Positions 52,926-63,047 of a DNA stretch of 64,000 bases are shown here, piece after piece (within the stretch, counting starts at the first letter, position 1; every line of letters begins with the position of its first letter). The stretch comes from Fuscibacter oryzae. Lineage in GTDB: Bacteria > Pseudomonadota > Alphaproteobacteria > Rhodobacterales > Rhodobacteraceae. The notes beneath the pieces are model-generated. The model did no database searches. It saw nothing but the letters and a program-made list of their open reading frames with translations, and was not told where the DNA came from. The DNA lies in NCBI RefSeq assembly GCF_016765795.1, contig NZ_JAESVP010000010.1, forward strand, positions 62,001 to 126,000, written 5' to 3'. The position numbers and the translations under genes are program-made.

Positions 52926-53864
52926 TCAGCCGCGCCGCCAGCCGGGCAACGTGGTCAGCCCGCTGGCCTGCCGCAACACATCGCCAGATTGGCGGACGGC
53001 ATCGGCAATCTGCATCAACTGCGCCTCCAGCGGGCTGGACTTGCGCCAGACCATGCCGATGGTGCGCATCGGCTGCGGATCGCGAAACCGCTGCACCGTG
53101 ACCGCCGCCGACCGAGTTTCTACCGGCACTGCCATTTCAGGGATCAGCGTCACGCCAATGCCAGACCCCACCATCTGCACCAGCGTGGACAGAGAGCTGC
53201 CATCCAGCAGCTCTCTGGGCCGGGTCGAGGCCATATTGCAGAACGACAACGCCTGATCGCGAAAACAATGCCCCTCTTCCAACAGCAGCAGCCGCATTTC
53301 ACGCAGCATGTCGCGGCTGGGAACCGGCAGGTCGGCATCCGCGTCGGGGCGCACCAGAACGAAACGCTCGGTGAACAGCGCCACTTCGGTCAGCGCGGGT
53401 TCAGAAACCGGCAGCGCAAGGATCGCAGTATCCAGCCGCCCCTCGATCAGTTCTTCCAGCAGCCGAGGTGTCACGGTTTCGCGCAAATTCAGATCAAGGT
53501 CGGGGTAAAGCGCCGACAGCCGCGAAATGATCGTCGGCAAGAGATAGGGCGCGACGGTCGGGATGACCCCAATCCGCAACCGGCCCGCAGGCTGGCTGTT
53601 TGCCGCGCGGGCAAGGTCTTTCAGATCATCCACCGCGCGCAGAATGCTTTGCACGCGGTCAAGAAACACCTCGCCAAAGCCGGTCAGCCGCACCTGCCGC
53701 CCGCCCCGTTCAAACAGAGGCGTTCCCAGCCCCTCTTCCAGATCCTTGATCTGCATCGACAGGGCGGGCTGGGTCACTGCGCAATCTTCTGCCGCACGAC
53801 CGAAATGGCGATGGCGGGCCAGCGCATCGAAGTATCTGATTTGCTTGAGGGTCAGGTTATTCAT
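52926..53864 (-). CDS. oxyR: Hydrogen peroxide sensor OxyR
   Basis: A 312-residue LysR-family regulator with HTH at 5-62. The redox cysteines are C200 and C209 in GHCFRDQALSFC, the OxyR C-x8-C switch that forms a disulfide with peroxide. It is divergent from katG across 127 bp, so it almost certainly controls katG and itself. Confidence 0.94.
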   Translation of the reverse strand: MNNLTLKQIRYFDALARHRHFGRAAEDCAVTQPALSMQIKDLEEGLGTPLFERGGRQVRLTGFGEVFLDRVQSILRAVDDLKDLARAANSQPAGRLRIGVIPTVAPYLLPTIISRLSALYPDLDLNLRETVTPRLLEELIEGRLDTAILALPVSEPALTEVALFTERFVLVRPDADADLPVPSRDMLREMRLLLLEEGHCFRDQALSFCNMASTRPRELLDGSSLSTLVQMVGSGIGVTLIPEMAVPVETRSAAVTVQRFRDPQPMRTIGMVWRKSSPLEAQLMQIADAVRQSGDVLRQASGLTTLPGWRRG

Positions 53865-53893
53865 CAGAATAACTTATTTCATTCATCAGAATA
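53859..53893. promoter_or_regulatory. Direct repeat at the oxyR start: candidate OxyR site
   Basis: ATTCATCAGAATA occurs at 53859-53871 and again at 53881-53893, exactly 22 bp (two helical turns) apart, so both copies face the same side of DNA. The first covers the oxyR start codon, fitting autoregulation. Confidence 0.5.
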
Positions 53894-53967
53894 TACAAGT
53901 TACCCTGATTGAATTGCTCTGTTAAGAATGATTCCAGATTCAGGGCCGGCTGACCGCCGGCGCCTGA

Positions 53968-56196
<2,229 letters not shown>

Positions 56197-56204
56197 TCCA
56201 AAAG

Positions 56205-56232
56205 CCGGGCGCGAGGAGACCTTCGCGCCCGG
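56205..56232. terminator. Terminator between katG and the ribulokinase gene
   Basis: CCGGGCGCGA (56205-56214) pairs with TCGCGCCCGG (56223-56232) around a small loop, between two convergent genes. Confidence 0.7.
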
Positions 56233-56242
56233 ACCTATCGGG

Positions 56243-57871
56243 TCAGTGCAGATCTGACCGCAGATCGCGGGCCAGCGATTGCAGCCGCGTAAAGGCCAGA
56301 TAGCGCGCATCATGCAGCGCAATGGTCTGGGGTGACTGCGGCTCATAAACCCGGTCGCGCTGCGACATTGCCGCCATCGCCTGCGCCACATCTTTGTATG
56401 CCCGCCCAGCAACCGCCCCCAGAATGGCAGACCCCAGCAACACCGGCTCTGCCGCCGTGACGCTGATCACCGGCTTGGCCGTGCTGTCGGCCAGAATCTG
56501 GCGCACCAGATCCAACTGCCCTGCCCCACCGCTGATCGCGATGCGCGAAATCGCGGCACCAGCTTTGTCCTGCGCCTCGATGATCTGGCGCAGGCCATAG
56601 CCGATGCCGCAAAGGCCCGCGATATAAAGGGCCACAAGGTCGGAAACCTCGCGTCCCATGCCCAAACCGGCAATGACCGCGCGGGCGTGCGGATCAGCAA
56701 AGGGGGCGCGGTTGCCCAGAAACTCTGGCACGACATGCAATCCGGCAGCCAAGGCCACCGGGTCGGCCCCGTCAGAAAGATCGCCCGCAAGCTGCGCCAG
56801 ATAGGCGGGCAGCGAAAGGCCCGCCGCCTGTGCAGCGACGGTGGCCGCAGGCGCGGCGGGGTGGAAGGACAAAAGCTGTTCAATCGCGGCCCCGGCGGCA
56901 GACTGCCCCCCCTCGTTCAGCCACATGCCCGGCACCATGGCCGAGAAATATGGCCCCCACACCCCCGGCACAAAGACCGGATCGGCGGTAGACGTCATGG
57001 TGCAGGACGAGGTGCCGAACACATAGGCCAGCGTCGCCTGCGGATCGCCTTCGCAGCCGACGGTGCCTATGCCACCCGCATGGGCATCGATCATCCCGGC
57101 GGCAACGGCGGTGCCGGGGCGCAGGCCTAGCTCCCCCGCGGCCTGCGGGGTCAGGCCACTGCCCAGCGCCGTGCCCGGATCAACCACGGTTTGGCCGATG
57201 CGGGCAAAGCCCTCCTCGGCCAGTTCCGCCAGACCGATACGGCGGAAGTAATCGGCATCCCAGCGGCGTTCATGGGCAAGGTAGGTCCATTTGCAGGTGA
57301 CCGTGCAGGTAGACCGTGCCAGATCGCCGGTGGCCCGCCATGTCAGGAAATCGGCAAGGTCAAAGAACGCCCAGGCATCGCCAAACACCTGCGGGCGGTT
57401 CTCTTTCAGCCACAGGATCTTGGGCGTCTCCATCTCGGGCGAGATGCGACCCCCGACATAGTCCAGCACGCGATGCCCCATGGCGTTGATGCGTTCGGAT
57501 TGTTCGATGGCGCGGTGATCCATCCAGACGATGACGTCGCGGTCCGGGTCTTCCGAAGGGCCAACCGGCAGCGGCTGGCCACCCTGCCCCAGCACCACCA
57601 GCGAACAGGTCGCATCAAAGCCGATGCCACGAATGGCCGATGCGGCCACACCCGCCTGCGCCATGGCCCCGCGCACCGAGGCACAGACCGCCTGCCAGAT
57701 TTGAGTGGAAGATTGCTCCACCATCGCGCCGGGACCACGATACAGTGTGATGTCCTGCTTTGCGGTGCCCAGCATCTGGCCCGAAAGGCTGAACACGCCC
57801 GCTCGCGCGCTGCCGGTGCCGACATCGACACCGATCACGCAAGATGTGTCATCAGAATGGGGTCCGGGCAT
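56243..57871 (-). CDS. rbtK: D-ribulokinase (FGGY family)
   Basis: A 542-residue sugar kinase that phosphorylates D-ribulose to D-ribulose 5-phosphate. VIGVDVGTGSARAGVF (12-27) is the FGGY ATP-binding start, GMIDAHAGGIGTVG lies near 258, and AISGGAGQLDLVRQI near 450 is the C-terminal phosphate motif. The pentulose type is inferred from sequence length, these motifs and the adjoining ribitol dehydrogenase. AAGGAG precedes the ATG. Last gene of the ribitol operon. Confidence 0.85.
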   Translation of the reverse strand: MPGPHSDDTSCVIGVDVGTGSARAGVFSLSGQMLGTAKQDITLYRGPGAMVEQSSTQIWQAVCASVRGAMAQAGVAASAIRGIGFDATCSLVVLGQGGQPLPVGPSEDPDRDVIVWMDHRAIEQSERINAMGHRVLDYVGGRISPEMETPKILWLKENRPQVFGDAWAFFDLADFLTWRATGDLARSTCTVTCKWTYLAHERRWDADYFRRIGLAELAEEGFARIGQTVVDPGTALGSGLTPQAAGELGLRPGTAVAAGMIDAHAGGIGTVGCEGDPQATLAYVFGTSSCTMTSTADPVFVPGVWGPYFSAMVPGMWLNEGGQSAAGAAIEQLLSFHPAAPAATVAAQAAGLSLPAYLAQLAGDLSDGADPVALAAGLHVVPEFLGNRAPFADPHARAVIAGLGMGREVSDLVALYIAGLCGIGYGLRQIIEAQDKAGAAISRIAISGGAGQLDLVRQILADSTAKPVISVTAAEPVLLGSAILGAVAGRAYKDVAQAMAAMSQRDRVYEPQSPQTIALHDARYLAFTRLQSLARDLRSDLH

Positions 57872-57900
57872 GGCGGGCTCCTTCTTGGGGCTGCGGGTAT

Positions 57901-57932
57901 GCCCGGCGCACCGTGGAGGCGGCGCGCCGGGC
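57901..57932 (-). terminator. Stem-loop between ribitol dehydrogenase and ribulokinase genes
   Basis: GCCCGGCGC (57901-57909) pairs with GCGCCGGGC (57924-57932). It lies inside the operon and may tune the expression ratio of the two enzymes. Confidence 0.5.
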
Positions 57933-57937
57933 CCGTG

Positions 57938-58666
57938 TCACAGATCGACGCTGTTCGGGAGGATGACCAGATCGCGGATCGTGACATTCCGTTGGCGCGA
58001 CAGCATGAACAGCACCGCCTCGGCCACTTCGCGTGGCTGCATCAGGCTGCCATTGGCCAGCGCCTCTTCCATCTTGGCCTTGGGCCAGTCGTCCAGCAGG
58101 GCGGTCACCACAGGGCCGGGCAGAACCGCGCCGACGCGAACACCGTGGGGGGCCACCTGACGGCGGGTGGAATGAACAAAAGCCTGCACCGCGAATTTCG
58201 ACGCGGTGTAGATCGGCTCCCACACCACCGGCACCACGCCCGCGATGGAAGAGGTGAACAGGATGTCGCCAGACTTTTGCGCGATCATATGCGGCAGCAC
58301 CGCATGGACCGAGCGGAAGGCGGCGTTGATGTTCAGGTTCAGCATCCGGTCCCAGGCGTCTGGGTCGCCCTCGGCCACCGGACCGCCGATATAGGCCCCG
58401 GCATTGGCGTGAAAGATGTCGAGGCTGCCCGCCAGATCAAGGATTCGGGGCAGCATCCCCGACACCTCGGCCCCGTCCAGCAGGTTGACCACCAGCGGCA
58501 AGGCATTCGGCCCAAGGTCAGCGCACAGCTTGTTCAGCCGGTCTTCGGCGCGGTCGATCAGCACAACCTTGGCGCCCTCTTCCAGCAGGATCTTCGCGCA
58601 TTCAAGGCCGATGCCAGAGGCTGCACCCGAAATCGCCGCGACCTTGTTCTTCATCAGGTTAGACAT
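57938..58666 (-). CDS. rbtD: Ribitol 2-dehydrogenase (short-chain dehydrogenase)
   Basis: A 242-residue SDR that oxidises ribitol to D-ribulose with NAD. GAASGIG (14-20), D38 after the second strand (NAD preference), NAG (88-90), S140 and Y153-x3-K157 form the complete SDR site. Long stretches, for example [18 protein letters not shown] and [18 protein letters not shown], agree with my memory of enterobacterial ribitol dehydrogenase. GGAGAA lies 5 nt upstream of the ATG at 58666. Confidence 0.92.
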   Translation of the reverse strand: MSNLMKNKVAAISGAASGIGLECAKILLEEGAKVVLIDRAEDRLNKLCADLGPNALPLVVNLLDGAEVSGMLPRILDLAGSLDIFHANAGAYIGGPVAEGDPDAWDRMLNLNINAAFRSVHAVLPHMIAQKSGDILFTSSIAGVVPVVWEPIYTASKFAVQAFVHSTRRQVAPHGVRVGAVLPGPVVTALLDDWPKAKMEEALANGSLMQPREVAEAVLFMLSRQRNVTIRDLVILPNSVDL

Positions 58667-58681
58667 GGGGTTCTCCAATTC

Positions 58682-59923
58682 TCAGGCGCGGCCATGGCTG
58701 ACGCGGGAACGACGGGCCAGGCTGTCAACGATCACGGCTGTGGCAAGCACGCCCCCAGTGATCATGTAGCGCAGCGAGGACGACAGGTTCAGCAGCGTCA
58801 GGCCATTGGAAATCGCCTGAATGACGATGATGCCCAACAGGGCCGACCATGCGCTGCCCCGGCCACCAAACAGGCTGGTGCCACCAATGACCGCCGCCGC
58901 GATGGCGTTCAGGTTCACGTCGCCCGTGCCCGCCTGCTGGCTGGAAGAGGCAAGACGAGAGGCCGACAGCATACCGCCAAGCGCCGCAAAGGTCGAACAC
59001 AGCATGAAGGCCGAAAGATAGATGCGCTTGACGTTGATACCCGACCGGCGCGCCGCCTCTCGGTTGCCACCCACGGCAAACATTGACCGGCCCCATTGCG
59101 TGCGGGTCAGCGCATAGTTCAGCGCCACGACAAGGGCGACAAACAGCCCGAACATCAGCGGCACACCGCGCCCAAGGTTCAGATACCACACCGCGAATTC
59201 CAGCGCGGCAGTCAGGACGGCAGCCTTCAGCACCAGCCGGCCCAGGGGCTGCGCCGACAGGTTGGCGGCGGTGCGGCGGCGCATGACTGACATGCCCGTC
59301 AGCACCATCACCGCACCCGGCAACAGCGCCAGCAGATGCGACAGCCATTTCGGAATGATCCACAACTGACCAAACCCCACAAGCGCCGAGGCGAAGGGCA
59401 GGTTGATCGAGCCGGTCGGCCCAAGGATGTAAAGCTGCATCCCAAGGATCGCCAGCAGGCCGGACAGGGTAGAGATAAAGCTGGGCATCCCCAGTTTATT
59501 GAACAAAAAGGCATAGATGCTGCCAACCAGCGCGCCCACGATCAGCGCCGCCAGAATGGCCAGCCCCACCGGCAGGCCCATATTGACCCACAAAACGCCG
59601 ACCATGGCCGAGGCAAAGCCGCTCATCGAGCCGACCGACAGGTCAATCTCGCCCAGCATCAGCACGCAGACGATTCCCAGCGAGATGACGCCCACGGTGG
59701 CGCAATCGAACAGCATGTTCACAAGGTTGTTCGGTGCCAGAAACACCGGGTTCAGCGCGGAAAACACCACCGAGATGACCACAAGGCCAATGGCAACCGG
59801 CAACATGCCAAGATCGCCCGATTTTACCCGGTCAAGGAATTCACGCACGGCGCCCATCAGGCTGTCATCATGGCGGACGCGGGCGTCAGAGCGGTCCAGC
59901 ATGGGGGTCGGGTTCTGGGTCAT
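58682..59923 (-). CDS. Sugar ABC transporter permease (ribitol operon)
   Basis: A 413-residue RbsC/XylH-like inner-membrane permease with about ten or more hydrophobic segments. GEIDLSVGSMSGFASAM near 110 and VGGNREAARRSGINVKRIYL near 288 are the family motifs. It overlaps the ATPase gene by 4 bp and precedes rbtD by 15 bp. Longer than RbsC, as in XylH-type permeases. Confidence 0.92.
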   Translation of the reverse strand: MTQNPTPMLDRSDARVRHDDSLMGAVREFLDRVKSGDLGMLPVAIGLVVISVVFSALNPVFLAPNNLVNMLFDCATVGVISLGIVCVLMLGEIDLSVGSMSGFASAMVGVLWVNMGLPVGLAILAALIVGALVGSIYAFLFNKLGMPSFISTLSGLLAILGMQLYILGPTGSINLPFASALVGFGQLWIIPKWLSHLLALLPGAVMVLTGMSVMRRRTAANLSAQPLGRLVLKAAVLTAALEFAVWYLNLGRGVPLMFGLFVALVVALNYALTRTQWGRSMFAVGGNREAARRSGINVKRIYLSAFMLCSTFAALGGMLSASRLASSSQQAGTGDVNLNAIAAAVIGGTSLFGGRGSAWSALLGIIVIQAISNGLTLLNLSSSLRYMITGGVLATAVIVDSLARRSRVSHGRA

Positions 59924-60732
59924 GCGTGTTCTCCCCGGGCTTCGGATTCAAGCCGTTCGTTGCGGCGCGACACGGCGTTTTCAGTGGCGCCGGTGATCGC
60001 GGCGACCAGTTCCTGGTTTGAGGTTTCGGGGGTAAAAACACCGTTGTTGCGGCCAAGGCGCAGCACCACGATCCGGTCTGCCACAGCGCGCACATCTTCC
60101 ATGTTGTGGCTGATGATGATGACGCCAAGGCCCCGGTCACGCACGCGCTCGATCAGGTTCAGCACTTCGGCGGTTTGCGCCACGCCCAGCGCGGCGGTGG
60201 GTTCGTCCAGCATGATGATCTTGGGGTCAAGCAGCAGCGACCGCGCGATGGCAACGGTCTGGCGCTGGCCGCCGGACAGCGAGGCGATGGGTTCACGCAC
60301 CGAAGGGATGCGCGCCGCCAACTCTTTCAGCAGGGTCCAGGCGCGAACCTCCATCTGAACCTCGTCCAGCCGCCAAGGCGACATTTCATGGCCCAGAAAC
60401 AGATTGGCGACGACATCAAGGTTTTCGCACAGCGCCAGATCCTGAAACACCGTGGCGATGCCCATGTTCAGGGCGGCGGCGGGGCTATCCATGGTTACCT
60501 GACGGCCCATGAATTCAACTGTGCCGCTGGTCGGCTGATGAACACCGGCCAGAACCTTGACCAAGGTGGATTTGCCCGCGCCATTGTCGCCAACCAAAGC
60601 CACGACTTCCCCGGCGTGAATATCAAGATCGATGTCGGTCAGTGCCGAAACCGCCCCGAATTTCTTGGAAACGCCGCGCAGGCTAAGAATCCGTTCGCCC
60701 TTGCGCGCGGAAATATGCGTAGAACCGGCCAT
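59920..60732 (-). CDS. Sugar ABC transporter ATP-binding protein (ribitol operon)
   Basis: A 270-residue single-domain ATPase: Walker A GDNGAGKST near 49, Q-loop FQDLALCENL, signature LSGGQRQTV, Walker B IIMLDEPTAAL, H-loop ISHN. It resembles one half of an RbsA-type ATPase, so two copies would serve one transporter, as in FrcA-type systems. The ATG at 60732 has GGGGAGG 8 nt upstream. Confidence 0.93.
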   Translation of the reverse strand: MAGSTHISARKGERILSLRGVSKKFGAVSALTDIDLDIHAGEVVALVGDNGAGKSTLVKVLAGVHQPTSGTVEFMGRQVTMDSPAAALNMGIATVFQDLALCENLDVVANLFLGHEMSPWRLDEVQMEVRAWTLLKELAARIPSVREPIASLSGGQRQTVAIARSLLLDPKIIMLDEPTAALGVAQTAEVLNLIERVRDRGLGVIIISHNMEDVRAVADRIVVLRLGRNNGVFTPETSNQELVAAITGATENAVSRRNERLESEARGEHA

Positions 60733-60759
60733 CAAACCGCCCTCCCCGACAGTTCAGAC

Positions 60760-60785
60760 TGTCCGGCCCGGAATCGGGCCGGACA
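60760..60785 (-). terminator. Stem-loop after the sugar-binding protein gene
   Basis: TGTCCGGCCCG (60760-60770), GAAT loop, CGGGCCGGACA (60775-60785): a perfect 11-bp stem between the binding-protein gene and the ATPase gene, the usual place for a stem that raises binding-protein mRNA over transporter mRNA. Confidence 0.65.
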
Positions 60786-60797
60786 AGGTGGTCTTGC

Positions 60798-61844
60798 TTA
60801 CTGGGTGATGCCCAGTTTCTTGCAGCCCTCGGCATATTCGCCAGTGCAGATTTCCTCAGGCGTCTGGATGCCCTTGTCGAAGATTTCCGCCTTGATGTTC
60901 TCGGCCGTCACAACCGCCGGAACGAAGAGTTCCGAAGGCGTGTTGTAAAGCGAGGTCTTGGGTTCCGGCACTTCGCCCTTCAGGAAGGTGACCGCGATGT
61001 TCGCCGCTGCTGCCGCCACGATTTCCGAAGGCTTGGAGATCGTGTTGTACTGGTCGCCCGCGATGATCAGTTGCAGCGCCGCAATGGTCGCGTCATTGCC
61101 CGTCACCGGCGGAACCGGGTTCACGCCTGCCGCCTTGAAGGCCGCAATCGCGCCGCCGCCGGTGCCGTCATTGGCCGCCACGACGCCCTTGATGTCGGCG
61201 CCAAAGCGGGTGATCTGGCCTGCGGCCCATTCCTGCGCCTTGGGCGGTGCCCAATCGGGCGTGTCGAATTCGGCCAGCGTGACATAGCCGGAATCCTTCA
61301 GCCCTTCGTGGATGCCGTCACGGATCAGCCCGGCCGCCGCATCGGTGGGCGAACCGTTGATCTGCAGCACGCCAGCCCCGGCCGGAACGCCCGATGCCTT
61401 GAGGTGTTCGACCAGCGACACCGCAATGGCCTTGCCGATGCCCTGATTGTCGAACGACACATAGAAATCGGCAGGCTGGTCGGGAATCGGGCGGTCATAG
61501 GCGATGACCTTGACGCCCTGCGACTGGGCCAGCGTCACCAAACCGGCGGCGGCGGCGGAATCCACCGGGTCAAGCACAATGACCTTGGCGCCCTGCGCGA
61601 TGACCGAGTTGAACTGCTGCTGTTGCAGCGCCACATCGGCATTGGCGTTCTGATAGATCACGGTGCAATCGGCGCACAGCTTGGCCATCTCGGCCTGAAA
61701 GCCGGGAAAGTCGTGCTGCTCATACCGGGTCGAGGCTTGGTCGGGCATCAGGAATGCCACGGTCGCCGCCTCTTGCGCCAAAGCCGCGCCGCCCATCAGG
61801 GCGGCGGCCGCCGACAGAGCCAAAGTCGGAATGAAGTGCTTCAT
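60798..61844 (-). CDS. Sugar ABC transporter substrate-binding protein (ribitol operon)
   Basis: A 348-residue periplasmic protein of the ribose-binding type. Signal peptide 1-23 (LALSAAAALMGGAALA) cleaved before QEAATVAFLMPDQ. VIVLDPVDSAAAAGL and VIAYDRPI are the typical type-I sugar-binding loops. The ATG at 61844 follows GGAGGAGA. First gene of the operon; ribitol as ligand is inferred from the enzymes downstream. Confidence 0.92.
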   Translation of the reverse strand: MKHFIPTLALSAAAALMGGAALAQEAATVAFLMPDQASTRYEQHDFPGFQAEMAKLCADCTVIYQNANADVALQQQQFNSVIAQGAKVIVLDPVDSAAAAGLVTLAQSQGVKVIAYDRPIPDQPADFYVSFDNQGIGKAIAVSLVEHLKASGVPAGAGVLQINGSPTDAAAGLIRDGIHEGLKDSGYVTLAEFDTPDWAPPKAQEWAAGQITRFGADIKGVVAANDGTGGGAIAAFKAAGVNPVPPVTGNDATIAALQLIIAGDQYNTISKPSEIVAAAAANIAVTFLKGEVPEPKTSLYNTPSELFVPAVVTAENIKAEIFDKGIQTPEEICTGEYAEGCKKLGITQ

Positions 61845-61948
61845 CAGTGTCTCCTCCACTGTTATCGCGGACCGCCTCGGGCATCTGGTCACGGGTCTCC
61901 TCCGCGTGACCGATCTTTCGACTTGGCCGGTTTCATCGATTGCGCATC

Positions 61949-61970
61949 AATGCTTCATCGATGACGCATT
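61949..61970. promoter_or_regulatory. LacI-type operator
   Basis: Two 11-bp half-sites, AATGCTTCATC and GATGACGCATT, meet at a central CpG and are reverse complements except for one base pair. The sequence TTCATCGAT also occurs 22 bp upstream (61932-61940 versus 61954-61962). The site lies midway in the 171-bp gap between the divergent lacI and binding-protein genes. Confidence 0.75.
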
Positions 61971-62015
61971 CTTGATACGGAACAAATTACCTGTCAAGCT
62001 GTCTTGCAGAGCAGC

Positions 62016-63047
62016 ATGGGGCACCGCGTGGCCGAGGCAAGTCCGACCAAGAGAACAACGATTTACGATCTGGCCAAGATTGCCGGAACCTCTGCCAGCG
62101 CGGTCAGCGCGGTGCTGAACGGCAATTGGAAAAAGCGCCGAATCAGCGAGAAGCTGGCAGAGCGAATCCAGAAACTCGCTGTCGAGCAGGGCTATTCGGT
62201 CAACATGCAGGCCAGTGCGCTGCGCCGCGAACGGTCGCGGATCATCGGCATGATCGTTCCGAAATACGACAACCGCTACTTTGGCTCGATCGCCGAGCGC
62301 TTCGAGATCATGGCGCGCGACCGTGGCCTGTTCCCGATCATCACCTGCACCCAGCGCGACCCCGAATTGGAGGTGCAGGCCGCGCGGGCCATGTTGTCCT
62401 ATCAGGTAGAGACTATCATCGCCACGGGCGCCACCGACCCCGACCGGATCAGCGAAATCTGCACGGCGGCGGGGGTGCGCAGCTTCAACCTCGATCTGCC
62501 GGGCAGCCGCGCGCCGTCGGTCATTTCTGACAACTTCGAGGGCGCGCGCAGGCTGACCGAAGAGGTGCTGCGGCGCAACATGCGCCGCTTTGGCGCAACC
62601 GAGCCGCTGATCTTTGTCGGCGGCCGGGGCAGCGACAACAACACGACAGAGCGTATTCGCGGCTTTCGCGCCGCGCATGAGGCAATGGGCATCGCGGTTC
62701 GCGACGATTGCATCCTGCCCTGCGGCTATGCGGCAGAAAAGGCCGAACAGGCCTTGCAACGCCTGTACGATGTGGCGCCCGATCATCCGCGCGGCATGTT
62801 CGTGAATTCAACCATCTCGCTGGAAGGCGTGCTGCGCTGGATCAAGACCAGCCAGCCCGATCTGCTGCAAACTGCCGCCATCGGTTGTTTTGACTGGGAC
62901 CCGGTGGCGCAGTTGCTGTCCGATAACATCCTGATGGTGCGTCAGGATGTGCCGACAATGCTGGATCAGTTGTGGTCCCTTGTTGCGGCTGACCAGATTG
63001 CACCGGTTCTGATCAAGGTGCCGCCGATTTCTGCGGGACTGGTCTAG
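62016..63047 (+). CDS. LacI-family repressor of the ribitol operon
   Basis: A 343-residue repressor: N-terminal HTH at about 14-35 (TTIYDLAKIAGTSASAVSAVLNG) with hinge near 60, then a periplasmic-binding-like effector domain. Starts at 62004 (TTG) or 62028 (GTG) are also possible because the ribosome-binding site is weak. It is divergent from the sugar-binding-protein gene with a strong operator between. Its stop overlaps the next convergent gene by 4 bp. Confidence 0.9.
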   Translation: MGHRVAEASPTKRTTIYDLAKIAGTSASAVSAVLNGNWKKRRISEKLAERIQKLAVEQGYSVNMQASALRRERSRIIGMIVPKYDNRYFGSIAERFEIMARDRGLFPIITCTQRDPELEVQAARAMLSYQVETIIATGATDPDRISEICTAAGVRSFNLDLPGSRAPSVISDNFEGARRLTEEVLRRNMRRFGATEPLIFVGGRGSDNNTTERIRGFRAAHEAMGIAVRDDCILPCGYAAEKAEQALQRLYDVAPDHPRGMFVNSTISLEGVLRWIKTSQPDLLQTAAIGCFDWDPVAQLLSDNILMVRQDVPTMLDQLWSLVAADQIAPVLIKVPPISAGLV

